A program made the position numbers and the translations under genes. From assembly GCF_041051975.1 (NCBI RefSeq), contig NZ_CP163435.1, positions 1,922,001 to 1,986,000 on the forward strand: a DNA stretch of 64,000 bases, written 5' to 3'. Below are positions 1-8,792 of the stretch, in pieces (the first letter of the stretch is position 1; each line of letters starts with the position of its first letter). The DNA is from Streptomyces sp. R21 (GTDB lineage: Bacteria > Actinomycetota > Actinomycetes > Streptomycetales > Streptomycetaceae). The notes beneath the pieces are model-generated. The model saw only the letters and a program-made list of their open reading frames with translations, searched no databases and was not told where the DNA came from.

Positions 1-764
1 GCGCCACGGTCGCCGAGGCCAAGCAGCTGTTCTGGCTGGTGGACCGCCCCAACGTGATGATCAAGATCCCGGCGACGAAGGCCGGTCTCCCGGCGATCAC
101 CGAGGTCATCGGTCTCGGCATCAGCGTCAACGTCACGCTGATCTTCTCGCTGGAGCGCTACCGCGAGGTCATGGACGCCTACCTCGCCGGCCTGGAGAAG
201 GCGCAGGCGGCCGGGCTCGACCTCGCCGTCATCCACTCCGTCGCCTCCTTCTTCGTCTCCCGCGTCGACAGCGAGATCGACAAGCGGCTCGCGAAGGCCG
301 GCACCGACGAGGCGCTCGCGCTCAAGGGCAGGGCGGCGCTCGCCAACGCGCGGCTCGCCTACGAGGCGTACGAGGACGTCTTCGGAGGCGGCCGCTGGAC
401 CGCCCTCTCCGGGGCCCGCGCCAACAGGCAGCGCCCCCTGTGGGCCTCGACCGGCGTCAAGGACCCGTCGTACAAGGACACGCTGTACGTCGACGAGCTG
501 GTCGCGCCCGGCACCGTCAACACCATGCCGGAGGCCACCCTGCTGGCCACCGCCGACCACGGCGACATCCACGGCGACGCGGTGAGCGGCGGCTACGCCC
601 AGGCCCGCGCCGACCTGGAGGCCGTCGAGCGGCAGGGGATCTCCTACGACGAGGTCGTGCAGCAGCTCGAGGACGAGGGCGTCGCCAAGTTCGAGGCCGC
701 CTGGGGCGATCTGCTCGACGCCGTGGCAACCTCCCTGAGCAGCAAGGGAGTCGAGGGGGAATGA
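1..764 (+). CDS. tal: Transaldolase (5' end outside window)
   Basis: Transfers a dihydroxyacetone unit between sugar phosphates in the non-oxidative pentose phosphate pathway, in the cytosol. The frame is open from base 3, so the N-terminus (roughly the first third of a normal ~370-residue actinobacterial protein) lies upstream of the window. The Schiff-base lysine is visible in the motif [12 protein letters not shown] (Lys codon at about 63-65), and [14 protein letters not shown] and [11 protein letters not shown] are typical family blocks. The stop (762-764) overlaps the zwf start by 4 bp, so translation is probably coupled. It heads a zwf-opcA-pgi-gnd cluster that channels glucose-6-phosphate into NADPH production. 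Confidence 0.95.
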   Translation, partial: ATVAEAKQLFWLVDRPNVMIKIPATKAGLPAITEVIGLGISVNVTLIFSLERYREVMDAYLAGLEKAQAAGLDLAVIHSVASFFVSRVDSEIDKRLAKAGTDEALALKGRAALANARLAYEAYEDVFGGGRWTALSGARANRQRPLWASTGVKDPSYKDTLYVDELVAPGTVNTMPEATLLATADHGDIHGDAVSGGYAQARADLEAVERQGISYDEVVQQLEDEGVAKFEAAWGDLLDAVATSLSSKGVEGE

Positions 765-2449
765 CCGAGCGTGAGACGCCTTCCGACAACGCCGCGCAGG
801 ATGCGGCCGCCGCGCCGCAAGGACTGGGTGACCCGGCCGTGGAACCGGGCGAGGTGACCGCCGACGCCGCAGCCGCGGCCGCCGGGTCCGCGGCCGTCAC
901 GGCCGCGCTCGCCGCGGCCCTGGACCTCGACTGGTCCAACCCGCTGCGCGACCCCCGCGACCGCCGCCTGCCCCGTATCGCGGGCCCCTCCGGTCTGGTC
1001 ATCTTCGGTGTCACCGGCGACCTGTCCCGCAAGAAGCTGATGCCGGCCGTCTACGACCTCGCCAACCGCGGTCTGCTCCCGCCGGGCTTCTCGCTCCTCG
1101 GGTTCGCCCGCCGCGAGTGGGCCGACCAGGACTTCGCGCAGGTCGTGCACGACTCGGTGCGCGAGCACTCCCGCACCGAGTTCCGCGAGGAGGTCTGGCA
1201 GCAGCTCGCCGAGGGCATGCGGTTCATCCCGGGCGACTTCGACGACGACACCGCGTTCAAGCAACTGCGCTCGGCCGTCGACGAGTTGGACGCCTCCCGG
1301 GGCACCAGCGGCAACTACGCCTTCTACCTCTCCGTACCGCCGAAGTTCTTCCCGAAGGTCGTCCAGCAGCTCAAGAAGCACGGGCTCGCGGACGCGCCGG
1401 AGGGCTCCTGGCGGCGTGCCGTCATCGAGAAGCCGTTCGGCCGCGACCTGAAGAGCGCGCGCGAGCTGAACACGATCGTGCACGACGTGTTCGACCCGGA
1501 CCAGGTGTTCCGCATCGACCACTACCTCGGCAAGGAGACGGTCCAGAACATCCTGGCGCTGCGCTTCGCCAACCAGATGTACGAGCCGATCTGGAACCGG
1601 TCCTACGTCGACCACGTGCAGATCACGATGGCCGAGGACATCGGCATCGGTGGCCGTGCCGGGTACTACGACGGCATCGGCTCGGCCCGTGACGTCATCC
1701 AGAACCACCTGCTCCAGCTCATGGCCCTGACCGCCATGGAGGAGCCCATCGCCTTCGACGCCGACTCGCTGCTGACCGAGAAGCTGAAGGTCCTCAAGTC
1801 GGTGAAGCTGCCGGACGAGCTGGGCGAGCACACCGTGCGCGGCCAGTACGCGGCGAGCTGGCAGGGCGGCGAGAAGGTGCGCGGCTATCTGCAGGAGGAC
1901 GGTATCGACCCGCAGTCGACGACCGACACCTACGCGGCCGTGAAGCTGGAGGTCGACAACCGCCGCTGGGCGGGCGTCCCCTTCTACCTGCGCACCGGTA
2001 AACGTCTGGGCCGCCGCGTCACCGAGATCGCGGTCGTCTTCCAGCGCGCCCCGCACTCCCCCTTCGACTCGACGGCCACCGAGGAGCTCGGCGCCAACGC
2101 GATCGTCATCCGCGTCCAGCCCGACGAGGGCATGACGGTGCGCTTCGGATCGAAGGTGCCGGGTACGTCGATGGAGATCCGGGACGTCACGATGGACTTC
2201 GCCTACGGCGAGTCGTTCACCGAGTCCAGCCCGGAGGCGTACGAACGGCTGATCCTGGATGTCCTGCTCGGCGACGCCAACCTCTTCCCCCGTCACCAGG
2301 AGGTGGAAGAGTCCTGGAAGATCCTCGACCCGATCGAGGGGTACTGGGACGCCCACGGCAAGCCGGCGCAGTACCCCTCGGGCAGCTGGGGTCCGAAGGA
2401 AGCCGACGAGATGCTCGCACGAGACGGACGGAGCTGGCGCAGGCCATGA
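761..2449 (+). CDS. zwf: Glucose-6-phosphate 1-dehydrogenase
   Basis: Oxidises glucose-6-phosphate to 6-phosphogluconolactone, making NADPH. The 562-residue frame contains the NADP-binding [11 protein letters not shown] block near residue 85 and the active-site signature [13 protein letters not shown] near residue 250. ATG 761 overlaps the tal stop (ATGA), which favours this start. It gives an Ala-rich, low-complexity extension of about 60 residues before the conserved [19 protein letters not shown] segment; homologues I remember usually begin close to NPLRDP. A GTG near 853 would shorten it. The gene overlaps opcA by 4 bp. OpcA is the dedicated assembly and activity factor of this enzyme in actinobacteria and cyanobacteria. 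Confidence 0.96.
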   Translation: MTERETPSDNAAQDAAAAPQGLGDPAVEPGEVTADAAAAAAGSAAVTAALAAALDLDWSNPLRDPRDRRLPRIAGPSGLVIFGVTGDLSRKKLMPAVYDLANRGLLPPGFSLLGFARREWADQDFAQVVHDSVREHSRTEFREEVWQQLAEGMRFIPGDFDDDTAFKQLRSAVDELDASRGTSGNYAFYLSVPPKFFPKVVQQLKKHGLADAPEGSWRRAVIEKPFGRDLKSARELNTIVHDVFDPDQVFRIDHYLGKETVQNILALRFANQMYEPIWNRSYVDHVQITMAEDIGIGGRAGYYDGIGSARDVIQNHLLQLMALTAMEEPIAFDADSLLTEKLKVLKSVKLPDELGEHTVRGQYAASWQGGEKVRGYLQEDGIDPQSTTDTYAAVKLEVDNRRWAGVPFYLRTGKRLGRRVTEIAVVFQRAPHSPFDSTATEELGANAIVIRVQPDEGMTVRFGSKVPGTSMEIRDVTMDFAYGESFTESSPEAYERLILDVLLGDANLFPRHQEVEESWKILDPIEGYWDAHGKPAQYPSGSWGPKEADEMLARDGRSWRRP

Positions 2450-3381
2450 AGATCGACCTGACCGACACCACGGCAAGCAAGATCAACAAGGCGCTCGTGC
2501 AGGGACGCCGTGCCATCGGCACCCCCGCCGTGGGCATGGTCCTGACGATGGTCATCGTCACCGACGAGGAGAACGCGTACGACTCCATCAAGGCGGCCGA
2601 GGAGGCCTCCCGGGAGCACCCCTCGCGCACCCTCGTCGTCATCAGGCGCGTCGCCCGCACCCCGCGCGACCGCACCCACTCCCGCCTGGACGCGGAGGTG
2701 CGCGTCGGTTCGGACGCGGGAACCGGCGAGACGGTCGTGCTGCGGACCTACGGCGAGGTGTCCGACCACGCCGACTCCGTGGTCCTGCCGCTGCTGCTGC
2801 CCGACGCGCCCGTCGTCGTGTGGTGGCCGGTGGACGCGCCCGAGATCCCGGCGAAGGACCCGCTGGGCGCCCTCGCACAGCGCCGGATCACCGACATGTA
2901 CGCCGTGGAACGGCCGCTGGAGGCCCTGGACGCACGCGCCCAGGCGTACACGCCCGGCGACACCGACCTGGCGTGGACCCGGCTGACGCCGTGGCGTTCC
3001 ATGCTGGCCGCCGCGCTCGACCAGGCCCGGGCCAAGGTGACCTCGGCGGCCGTCGAGAGCGAGGCCGACAACCCGAGCGCCGAGCTGCTCGCCCGCTGGC
3101 TGGGCGCCCGCCTCGACGTCCCGGTCGAGCGGATCGTGACGGCCGGACCGGTCGTGACCGCCGTGCGCCTGGGCACGAAGAGCGGCGAGATCGTGATCGA
3201 CCGCCCCGAGGGCCCGTTGGCCACCCTGTCGCTGCCCGGACAGCCCTCGCGCACCCTGGCGCTGAAGGTGCGCACCACCTCCGAGCTGATCGCCGAGGAG
3301 CTGCGCCGCCTCGACGCGGACGAGATGTACGCCGTAGCCCTGCGTGGGGACGGCACCAAGGAGAACGCCTCTCATGTCTGA
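2446..3381 (+). CDS. opcA: Glucose-6-phosphate dehydrogenase assembly protein OpcA
   Basis: OpcA-family protein of 311 residues, the usual length. It has no catalytic motif of its own and acts as an allosteric/assembly partner of Zwf. The N-terminus [19 protein letters not shown] and the central block [15 protein letters not shown] are characteristic. The ATG overlaps the zwf stop (ATGA), and its own stop overlaps the pgi start by 8 bp, so zwf, opcA and pgi are almost certainly co-translated. The assignment rests on family resemblance and its invariant position after zwf. Confidence 0.94.
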   Translation: MKIDLTDTTASKINKALVQGRRAIGTPAVGMVLTMVIVTDEENAYDSIKAAEEASREHPSRTLVVIRRVARTPRDRTHSRLDAEVRVGSDAGTGETVVLRTYGEVSDHADSVVLPLLLPDAPVVVWWPVDAPEIPAKDPLGALAQRRITDMYAVERPLEALDARAQAYTPGDTDLAWTRLTPWRSMLAAALDQARAKVTSAAVESEADNPSAELLARWLGARLDVPVERIVTAGPVVTAVRLGTKSGEIVIDRPEGPLATLSLPGQPSRTLALKVRTTSELIAEELRRLDADEMYAVALRGDGTKENASHV

Positions 3382-5023
3382 CTCACCCAAGCTCACGCAC
3401 CGTCCGCAGTGGACGGCCCTGGAGGACCACCGCGCGGGCGCGCTGCTCCACCCGCAGTTGCGTGAGCTGTTCGCCGCCGACCCGCAGCGCGCGGAGCGCT
3501 ATGTCGTGCGCGTCGGCGATCTGCGGATCGACTACTCCAAGCACCTGATCACGGACGAGACCCTCGCCCTGCTCCAGGAACTGGCCGCCGCCACCGATGT
3601 GTTCGGGCTGCGCGACGCGATGTTCCGCGGCGAGCGGATCAACGTCACCGAGGACCGCGCGGTGCTGCACACCGCGCTGCGGGCCGCACGTGACACGGTC
3701 GTCCAGGTCGACGGCGAGAACGTCGTCCCCGGTGTGCACGCCGTGCTCGACCGCATGGCCGACTTCGCCGGGCGCGTCCGCTCCGGCGAGTGGACCGGCC
3801 ACACCGGCAGGCGGATCCGCAACGTCGTCAACATCGGCATCGGCGGCTCCGACCTCGGTCCCGCGATGGCCTACGAGGCGCTGCGGGCGTTCACCGACCG
3901 CGACCTCACCGTCCGCTTCGTGTCGAACGTGGACGGCGCCGACCTGCACGAGGCCGTCCGCGACCTCGACCCGGCCGAGACGCTCTTCATCGTCGCCTCG
4001 AAGACCTTCACGACGATCGAGACGATCACCAACGCCACGTCCGCGCGGTCCTGGCTGCTGGCCGGGCTCGGCGGCGAGGAGAAGGCGGTCGCCAAGCACT
4101 TCGTCGCGCTGTCGACGAACGCCGGCAAGGTCGCGGACTTCGGTATCGACACGGCCAACATGTTCGAGTTCTGGGACTGGGTCGGCGGCCGCTACTCCTT
4201 CGACTCCGCCATCGGCCTCTCGCTGTTGATCGCGATCGGCCCGGACCGCTTCCGCGAGATGCTCGACGGGTTCCGGCTCGTCGACGAGCACTTCAGGACG
4301 GCCCCGGCCGAGGCCAACGCGCCTTTGCTGCTCGGCCTGTTGGGTGTCTGGTACGGCAACTTCTTCGGCGCCCAGTCGCACGCCGTGCTGCCGTACTCGC
4401 ACTATCTCTCCAAGTTCACCGCCTACTTGCAGCAGCTGGACATGGAGTCCAACGGCAAGTCGGTGGACCGGGACGGCAACCCGGTGGAGTGGCAGACCGG
4501 TCCGGTGGTGTGGGGCACGCCCGGCACCAACGGGCAGCACGCCTATTACCAGTTGCTGCACCAGGGCACCAAGGTCATCCCGGCCGACCTGATCGGCTTC
4601 GTGAACCCGGTCGCCGAGCTGGAGCCGGAACTCGCCGCCCAGCACGACCTGTTGATGGCCAACCTGTTCGCGCAGGGCCAGGCGCTCGCCTTCGGCAAGA
4701 CCGGCGACGAGGTCCGGGCGGAGGGCGTGCCCGAGGAGCAGGTCGCGCACCGCACCTTCCGCGGCAACCACCCCACCACGACCGTCCTGGCCGCCGAGTT
4801 GACCCCGTCGGTCCTCGGCCAGCTGATCGCGCTGTACGAGCACAAGGTGTTCGTCCAGGGCGCGATCTGGAACATCGACTCCTTCGACCAGTGGGGCGTC
4901 GAGCTGGGCAAGGTCCTCGCCAAGCGCGTCGAGCCCGCGCTCACCGAAGGCGCCGACGTGCCCGGACTCGACGCCTCCACCGCCGCCCTCGTGGCCGCCT
5001 ACCGCACCCTCCGAAAGAAGTGA
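3374..5023 (+). CDS. pgi: Glucose-6-phosphate isomerase
   Basis: Interconverts glucose-6-phosphate and fructose-6-phosphate. The 549-residue frame carries [18 protein letters not shown], the SIS-domain phosphate block [13 protein letters not shown], and the family signature [18 protein letters not shown]. The start is ATG 3374 ([13 protein letters not shown]). An in-frame GTG-type start 30 bp upstream lies inside opcA and would add residues not seen in the family. An isomerase inside a pentose-phosphate operon allows fructose-6-phosphate made by transaldolase to be recycled to zwf, giving a cyclic NADPH-generating route. Confidence 0.95.
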   Translation: MSDSPKLTHRPQWTALEDHRAGALLHPQLRELFAADPQRAERYVVRVGDLRIDYSKHLITDETLALLQELAAATDVFGLRDAMFRGERINVTEDRAVLHTALRAARDTVVQVDGENVVPGVHAVLDRMADFAGRVRSGEWTGHTGRRIRNVVNIGIGGSDLGPAMAYEALRAFTDRDLTVRFVSNVDGADLHEAVRDLDPAETLFIVASKTFTTIETITNATSARSWLLAGLGGEEKAVAKHFVALSTNAGKVADFGIDTANMFEFWDWVGGRYSFDSAIGLSLLIAIGPDRFREMLDGFRLVDEHFRTAPAEANAPLLLGLLGVWYGNFFGAQSHAVLPYSHYLSKFTAYLQQLDMESNGKSVDRDGNPVEWQTGPVVWGTPGTNGQHAYYQLLHQGTKVIPADLIGFVNPVAELEPELAAQHDLLMANLFAQGQALAFGKTGDEVRAEGVPEEQVAHRTFRGNHPTTTVLAAELTPSVLGQLIALYEHKVFVQGAIWNIDSFDQWGVELGKVLAKRVEPALTEGADVPGLDASTAALVAAYRTLRKK

Positions 5024-5028
5024 ACGAC

Positions 5029-5907
5029 ATGCAGCTCGGACTCATCGGCCTCGGCAAGATGGGCGGCAACATGCGCGAGCGGATCCGCCGCGCCGGCCAC
5101 ACCGTCATCGGATACGACCGCAACCCGGACCTCGCCGACGTCAGCAGCCTGACCGAACTCGTGGGCAAGCTCGAAGGCCCGCGCGTGGTGTGGGTGATGG
5201 TCCCGGCCGGCGGCCCGACCCAGTCCGTCATCGACGAGCTGGGCGAGCTCCTCGAAGCGGGCGACACGGTCGTGGACGGCGGCAACTCCCGCTGGACGGA
5301 CGACGAGAAGCACGCGGAGGAGCTGGCGGCCAAGGGCATCGGCTTCGTCGACGCGGGCGTCTCCGGCGGTGTCTGGGGCCTGGAGAACGGCTATGCGCTG
5401 ATGGTGGGCGGCGACGCCGAGCACATCGCCCGCGTCCAGCCGGTCTTCGACGCGCTCAAGCCCGAGGGCGACGCCGGTTTCGTGCACGCCGGCAAGGTCG
5501 GCGCGGGCCACTTCTCGAAGATGGTCCACAACGGCATCGAGTACGCCATGATGCAGGCCTACGCCGAGGGCTGGGAGCTCCTGGAGAAGGTCGACTCCGT
5601 CACCGACGTGCGCGAGGTCTTCCGCTCCTGGCAGGAAGGCACCGTCATCCGCTCCTGGCTGCTCGACCTCGCGGTCAACGCGCTGGACGACGACGAGCAC
5701 CTGGACAAGCTGCGCGGTTACGCACAGGACTCCGGTGAAGGCCGCTGGACCGTGGAAGCCGCCATCGACAACGCCGTGCCGCTGCCCGCGATCACCGCGT
5801 CGCTGTTCGCGCGGTTCGCCTCCCGGCAGGACGACTCGCCGCAGATGAAGATGATCGCGGCGCTGCGCAACCAGTTCGGCGGCCACGCCGTCGAGTCCGC
5901 GAAGTAA
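5029..5907 (+). CDS. gnd: 6-phosphogluconate dehydrogenase, short decarboxylating form
   Basis: Oxidatively decarboxylates 6-phosphogluconate to ribulose-5-phosphate. At 292 residues it belongs to the short class, well below the ~470 residues of the classical enzyme. The Rossmann motif GLGKMGGNM is at residues 7-15 and VDGGNSRWTD near 82-91. The catalytic lysine/asparagine block HFSKMVHNGIEY is at 161-172 (Lys164, Asn168). The ATG is 5 bp after the pgi stop. Cofactor preference (NAD or NADP) cannot be settled from the sequence. It completes the oxidative branch encoded by the operon. Confidence 0.94.
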   Translation: MQLGLIGLGKMGGNMRERIRRAGHTVIGYDRNPDLADVSSLTELVGKLEGPRVVWVMVPAGGPTQSVIDELGELLEAGDTVVDGGNSRWTDDEKHAEELAAKGIGFVDAGVSGGVWGLENGYALMVGGDAEHIARVQPVFDALKPEGDAGFVHAGKVGAGHFSKMVHNGIEYAMMQAYAEGWELLEKVDSVTDVREVFRSWQEGTVIRSWLLDLAVNALDDDEHLDKLRGYAQDSGEGRWTVEAAIDNAVPLPAITASLFARFASRQDDSPQMKMIAALRNQFGGHAVESAK

Positions 5908-5912
5908 CGGCC

Positions 5913-6524
5913 ATGGGCGACATTCTGCTGGTCCGCCACGGCGAGACCAAGTGGAGCCTGTCGGGCCAGCACACCAGCCGGACCAACCTGCCCCTCACCC
6001 ACCACGGCGAGGAGCAGGCTAAGTCCCTGGCCCCGTTCTTCGCCGGACACTCCTTCTGCCGTGTCCTGACCAGCCCCCTCGACCGCGCGGTGCGGACGGC
6101 GGAGCTGGCGGGCCTGACCGGGGCCGTGACCGACCCCGATCTGCACGAGTGGGACTACGGCGCGTACGAGGGCATCACCACCATCGAGATCCATCGCACC
6201 AGGCCCGACTGGGACCTGTGGACCGACGGTGTGCCGTCGGCCCCGGACGGGTACCGGGGCGAGTCGCCCGAGGAGGTGGGGCAGCGCGCCGACCGCGTGC
6301 TGTCCCGGGTGGACGCGGCCCTCCAGAGCACCGGCGGTGACGTGGTCCTCGTGGCCCACGCTCACTTCCTGCGTGTCCTGACCGCCCGCCGCCTTGGCCT
6401 GCCCGCCGCGGACGGACGCCTGTTCCAGCTCGCCACGGGCACGCTCAGCCGGCTCTCCACCGAGCACGGGCGCCCGGTGATCGCCCAGTGGAACGCCACA
6501 GGAACTTCTGCGGCCGTTCACTAG
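5913..6524 (+). CDS. Histidine phosphatase (phosphoglycerate-mutase-like) protein
   Basis: Branch-2-sized histidine phosphatase of 203 residues. The catalytic LLVRHGETKWS block lies at residues 5-15 (His9 would be phosphorylated). LTSPLDRAVRTAEL supplies the second arginine, and VVLVAHAHFLRVL the second histidine. It follows gnd by 5 bp and is therefore probably the last gene of the sugar-phosphate operon. A housekeeping role on a sugar phosphate is inferred from context; the substrate is not deducible. Confidence 0.88.
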   Translation: MGDILLVRHGETKWSLSGQHTSRTNLPLTHHGEEQAKSLAPFFAGHSFCRVLTSPLDRAVRTAELAGLTGAVTDPDLHEWDYGAYEGITTIEIHRTRPDWDLWTDGVPSAPDGYRGESPEEVGQRADRVLSRVDAALQSTGGDVVLVAHAHFLRVLTARRLGLPAADGRLFQLATGTLSRLSTEHGRPVIAQWNATGTSAAVH

Positions 6525-6532
6525 TTTCCACG

Positions 6533-6566
6533 GTGCTGTAGGCGCCTTTTTTCTACAGTGCTGTAG
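6533..6566. promoter_or_regulatory. CTACAG-TG-CTGTAG inverted repeat plus extra half-site
   Basis: A perfect inverted repeat (6-bp arms, 2-bp spacer) occupies 6553-6566. A directly repeated half-site, GTGCTGTAG, lies 25 bp upstream at 6533-6541. The pair sits between the phosphatase stop and the TerB-like gene and resembles a repressor operator. No regulator gene is adjacent, so the binding protein is unknown. Confidence 0.4.
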
Positions 6567-6582
6567 ACACCGAAGAGGCTCC

Positions 6583-6604
6583 GGCCCGCCCACGGGGGCG
6601 GGCC
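6583..6604 (+). terminator. GC-rich hairpin after the pentose-phosphate operon
   Basis: Perfect 9-bp arms GGCCCGCCC and GGGCGGGCC with a 4-base loop and no T-run, as is common for Streptomyces terminators. It lies 58 bp after the phosphatase stop and 27 bp before the next start. If the TerB-like gene is transcribed from the palindrome region just upstream, the hairpin would instead be in its 5' leader. Confidence 0.6.
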
Positions 6605-6631
6605 GGGCCTTCGACTACGTATGGAGTTCTC

Positions 6632-7087
6632 ATGGCCCTGTGGGACCGCATCAAGGAGTCCGCGTCGGGGATGCAGACCCAGCTCGTGGCGAAGAAGAAC
6701 GACCTCAAGAGCGGGGCGTTCCGCGACGCGAGCATGGCGATGTGCGCCCTCGTCGCGGCGGCGGACGGATCGATCGACCCGGCCGAGCGACAGCGCGTGG
6801 CCCAGCTCATCGCCACCAACGAAGTGCTGCAGAACTTCGACGCCGCCGACCTCCAGCGCCGCTTCGACGACAACCTGAACAAGCTGACGGCCGACTTCGC
6901 GTTCGGCAAGGTCACCGTGCTCCAGGAGATCGCCAAGGCGAAGAAGAAGCCCGCCGAGGCGCGTGCCGTCATCCAGATCGGCATCGTCATCGGCGGCGCC
7001 GACGGCGACTTCGACAAGGCGGAGCAGGCCATCGTGCGCGAGGCGTGCTTCGCACTCGACCTGCCGCCGCACGAGTTCGACCTGTAG
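6632..7087 (+). CDS. TerB-family tellurite-resistance-like protein
   Basis: A 151-residue all-helical TerB-like cytosolic protein. Two acidic repeats, AAADGSIDPAERQRV (about residues 46-60) and GGADGDFDKAEQAIV (about 121-135), match the metal-binding Asp-rich loops of the family. A Shine-Dalgarno-like GGAG sits 5 bp before ATG 6632. Members are linked to tellurite resistance and envelope stress. A lone terB is usual in Streptomyces, and the precise role is unknown. Confidence 0.88.
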   Translation: MALWDRIKESASGMQTQLVAKKNDLKSGAFRDASMAMCALVAAADGSIDPAERQRVAQLIATNEVLQNFDAADLQRRFDDNLNKLTADFAFGKVTVLQEIAKAKKKPAEARAVIQIGIVIGGADGDFDKAEQAIVREACFALDLPPHEFDL

Positions 7088-7113
7088 GTCCTCCAGGTCC
7101 TCTCCGGCCCGGG

Positions 7114-8424
7114 TTACAGGACGTCGCCGAACTCGCTCAACACCCATGAGGGGGCGAGGGCGTTGACGTAGTGGCCCGGGCCGTGGTCGTCGAAGGAGTA
7201 CTTGAACGGGATGGTGCGGGTCAGCGCGAGCCGGGTGGCGAAGAAGGCCAGCGGAGCGACGACGGCGAGGCCCGCGAGGCTGTCCATCTGCGGGTAGTGC
7301 AGGCCCGGTTCGGTGTTCTCGCTCCAGCCCGCCGCCCGCGACCGCATCAGCGGGCGCACCGACCGCCGTACCGCCTCGCCGGTGCGTAGGGTCAACTCTC
7401 CCAGGCGCGCGACGGGTTGGCGCATCGGATTGCCCGTCAGCAGCCGCAGCAGATCGCCGGGGAGCGAGACGGCCTCGATCGCCGAGTCGGCGGCGAACGT
7501 CAGGGCCGCGTCCAGGGGCGCACGCGGCCTGCGGTAGTGGAACTCCCGTCCGAAGGGCGCGTAAGGGCCGACGGGCCGGGGCGGCAGCGCCGGGACGATG
7601 TCGCGGTCGAAGATGTAGCGGAACATGTGGTCGCGCAGCAGATGTCCGCCCGACGGACCGGTCGCCTCCTCGCAGGCCTTCGCGAATTCCTCGCCGCCCA
7701 CCATGGGCTGCCCGAAGGTGTAGACACCCCTGAGTTTCTCGGCGATGGGCCGGTACTGGGGCTCGTGGGTCAGCATCACGCCCATCAGGGCGGCCATCGC
7801 GCCGCCGAGACTGTGGCCGGTGATGTAGAGCGCCTCCAGGCCGTCCCCGCGCGTGCCCTCCACGCCGGGGATCACGGACTCGCCGCGCAGTGCACGGCCG
7901 AGGGCGTGGACGACCAGGTGCCGGGTGGCCCGCACATTGCGGTAGAAGCCCGCGTGGACCTCGTACTGCCGGCCTTCGAGTTCGACCGAGAGCATCTCGG
8001 GCCGCACGTCGGCGTCGGTCAGGATGCTGATGATGTCCTCGGGCTGGGTGCCGCGGTAGCAGAGGATCGCGATCCGGCGGTCCTTGTCCTGGATCAGGTA
8101 TCCGGCCGACGCGATGTACATGGCGTCCACACGCTGCTCGAACACCTGGACGTGGTTCTCGTCCAGGCCGAGCCGCGCCATGATCATGGCGATCGTCCCC
8201 GGATCGCCCCGCTGGTCGAAGCCGGCGTACGAGTAGGCGCAGCAGGTCGCCAGGGCGTGCGGCACGATCCCGTCCGGATCGGGCTGCCCCTTGGCGTCCA
8301 GCAGCCGTTCCACCAGGTCGGGATAGACCGGGAACCCGGTCGCACCCGCTTCGGCGCCCTGCTCGGACTTGTACGGCCGCAACTCCGCGAAGCTCGGCCC
8401 TTTTGCAGACTGCTCATCCCGCAT
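7114..8424 (-). CDS. Class 3 lipase / alpha-beta hydrolase
   Basis: A 436-residue Lipase_3 (fungal triacylglycerol lipase-like) protein. The nucleophile elbow GHSLGGAMAAL is near residue 210, preceded by the oxyanion region CYRGTQPED. YTFGQPMVGGEEFA follows, and DRDIVPALPP carries a likely acid/His region. The start at 8424 (MRDEQSAKG) is chosen because GGGGAGGA lies just upstream; the frame is open further to 8511 without such a site. A hydrophobic segment close to the C-terminus (LAGLAVVAPLAFFA) suggests membrane association. There is no obvious signal peptide. The native substrate is unknown. Confidence 0.85.
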   Translation of the reverse strand: MRDEQSAKGPSFAELRPYKSEQGAEAGATGFPVYPDLVERLLDAKGQPDPDGIVPHALATCCAYSYAGFDQRGDPGTIAMIMARLGLDENHVQVFEQRVDAMYIASAGYLIQDKDRRIAILCYRGTQPEDIISILTDADVRPEMLSVELEGRQYEVHAGFYRNVRATRHLVVHALGRALRGESVIPGVEGTRGDGLEALYITGHSLGGAMAALMGVMLTHEPQYRPIAEKLRGVYTFGQPMVGGEEFAKACEEATGPSGGHLLRDHMFRYIFDRDIVPALPPRPVGPYAPFGREFHYRRPRAPLDAALTFAADSAIEAVSLPGDLLRLLTGNPMRQPVARLGELTLRTGEAVRRSVRPLMRSRAAGWSENTEPGLHYPQMDSLAGLAVVAPLAFFATRLALTRTIPFKYSFDDHGPGHYVNALAPSWVLSEFGDVL

Positions 8425-8792
8425 GATCGTCCTCCCCCGGATCATCGCGGACACCGCCGGGCGACAGCGCACGCGGCGGCGGGACGGTGAGCACACCACC
8501 GCCTGATGCAACCGTCAACCGGCGCCGCTATCCGCACCAGGCACTCCCCGGCCAGTCCGGACGCGGCCGCGTGGGGCTCCTGTGGAGCGGTTGCGCTGGC
8601 GAGGCGTACGCCGGATCGCAACGGGTGTTCGACCGCAACGCTGACATGCCCAAATGCCGCTGTACGCAGGATTGTTCGTAGAAGGTGACGAGAGTGCGCA
8701 GATCGGCGGGAAGCACCGCTGTCCGGGCTCCGGAGCGCCGACTAGCGTGCTGCCCCCTGTCCCGTACGCATCCGTACGAAGGAAAACCATCG
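8425..8792. other. Intergenic region between divergent lipase and fusion-peroxidase genes
   Basis: 368 bp without a convincing gene. It must hold the promoters of both divergent genes. I found no consensus -35/-10 pair, riboswitch or strong palindrome. A GAAGGA ribosome site at about 8778-8783 serves the downstream gene. Confidence 0.5.

Noticed and set aside
2293..3396. Long minus-strand open frame across opcA
   Set aside because: It has no recognisable motif and Arg/Gly/Val/His-rich composition typical of antisense frames in GC-rich DNA; opcA on the plus strand is clearly the real gene.
3383..4843. 486-codon minus-strand frame opposite pgi
   Set aside because: Antisense shadow; pgi carries all family signatures in the other direction.
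8487..8688. Two small plus-strand frames in the 8.4-8.8 kb gap
   Set aside because: No ribosome site or known family; Arg/Cys-rich composition looks random.
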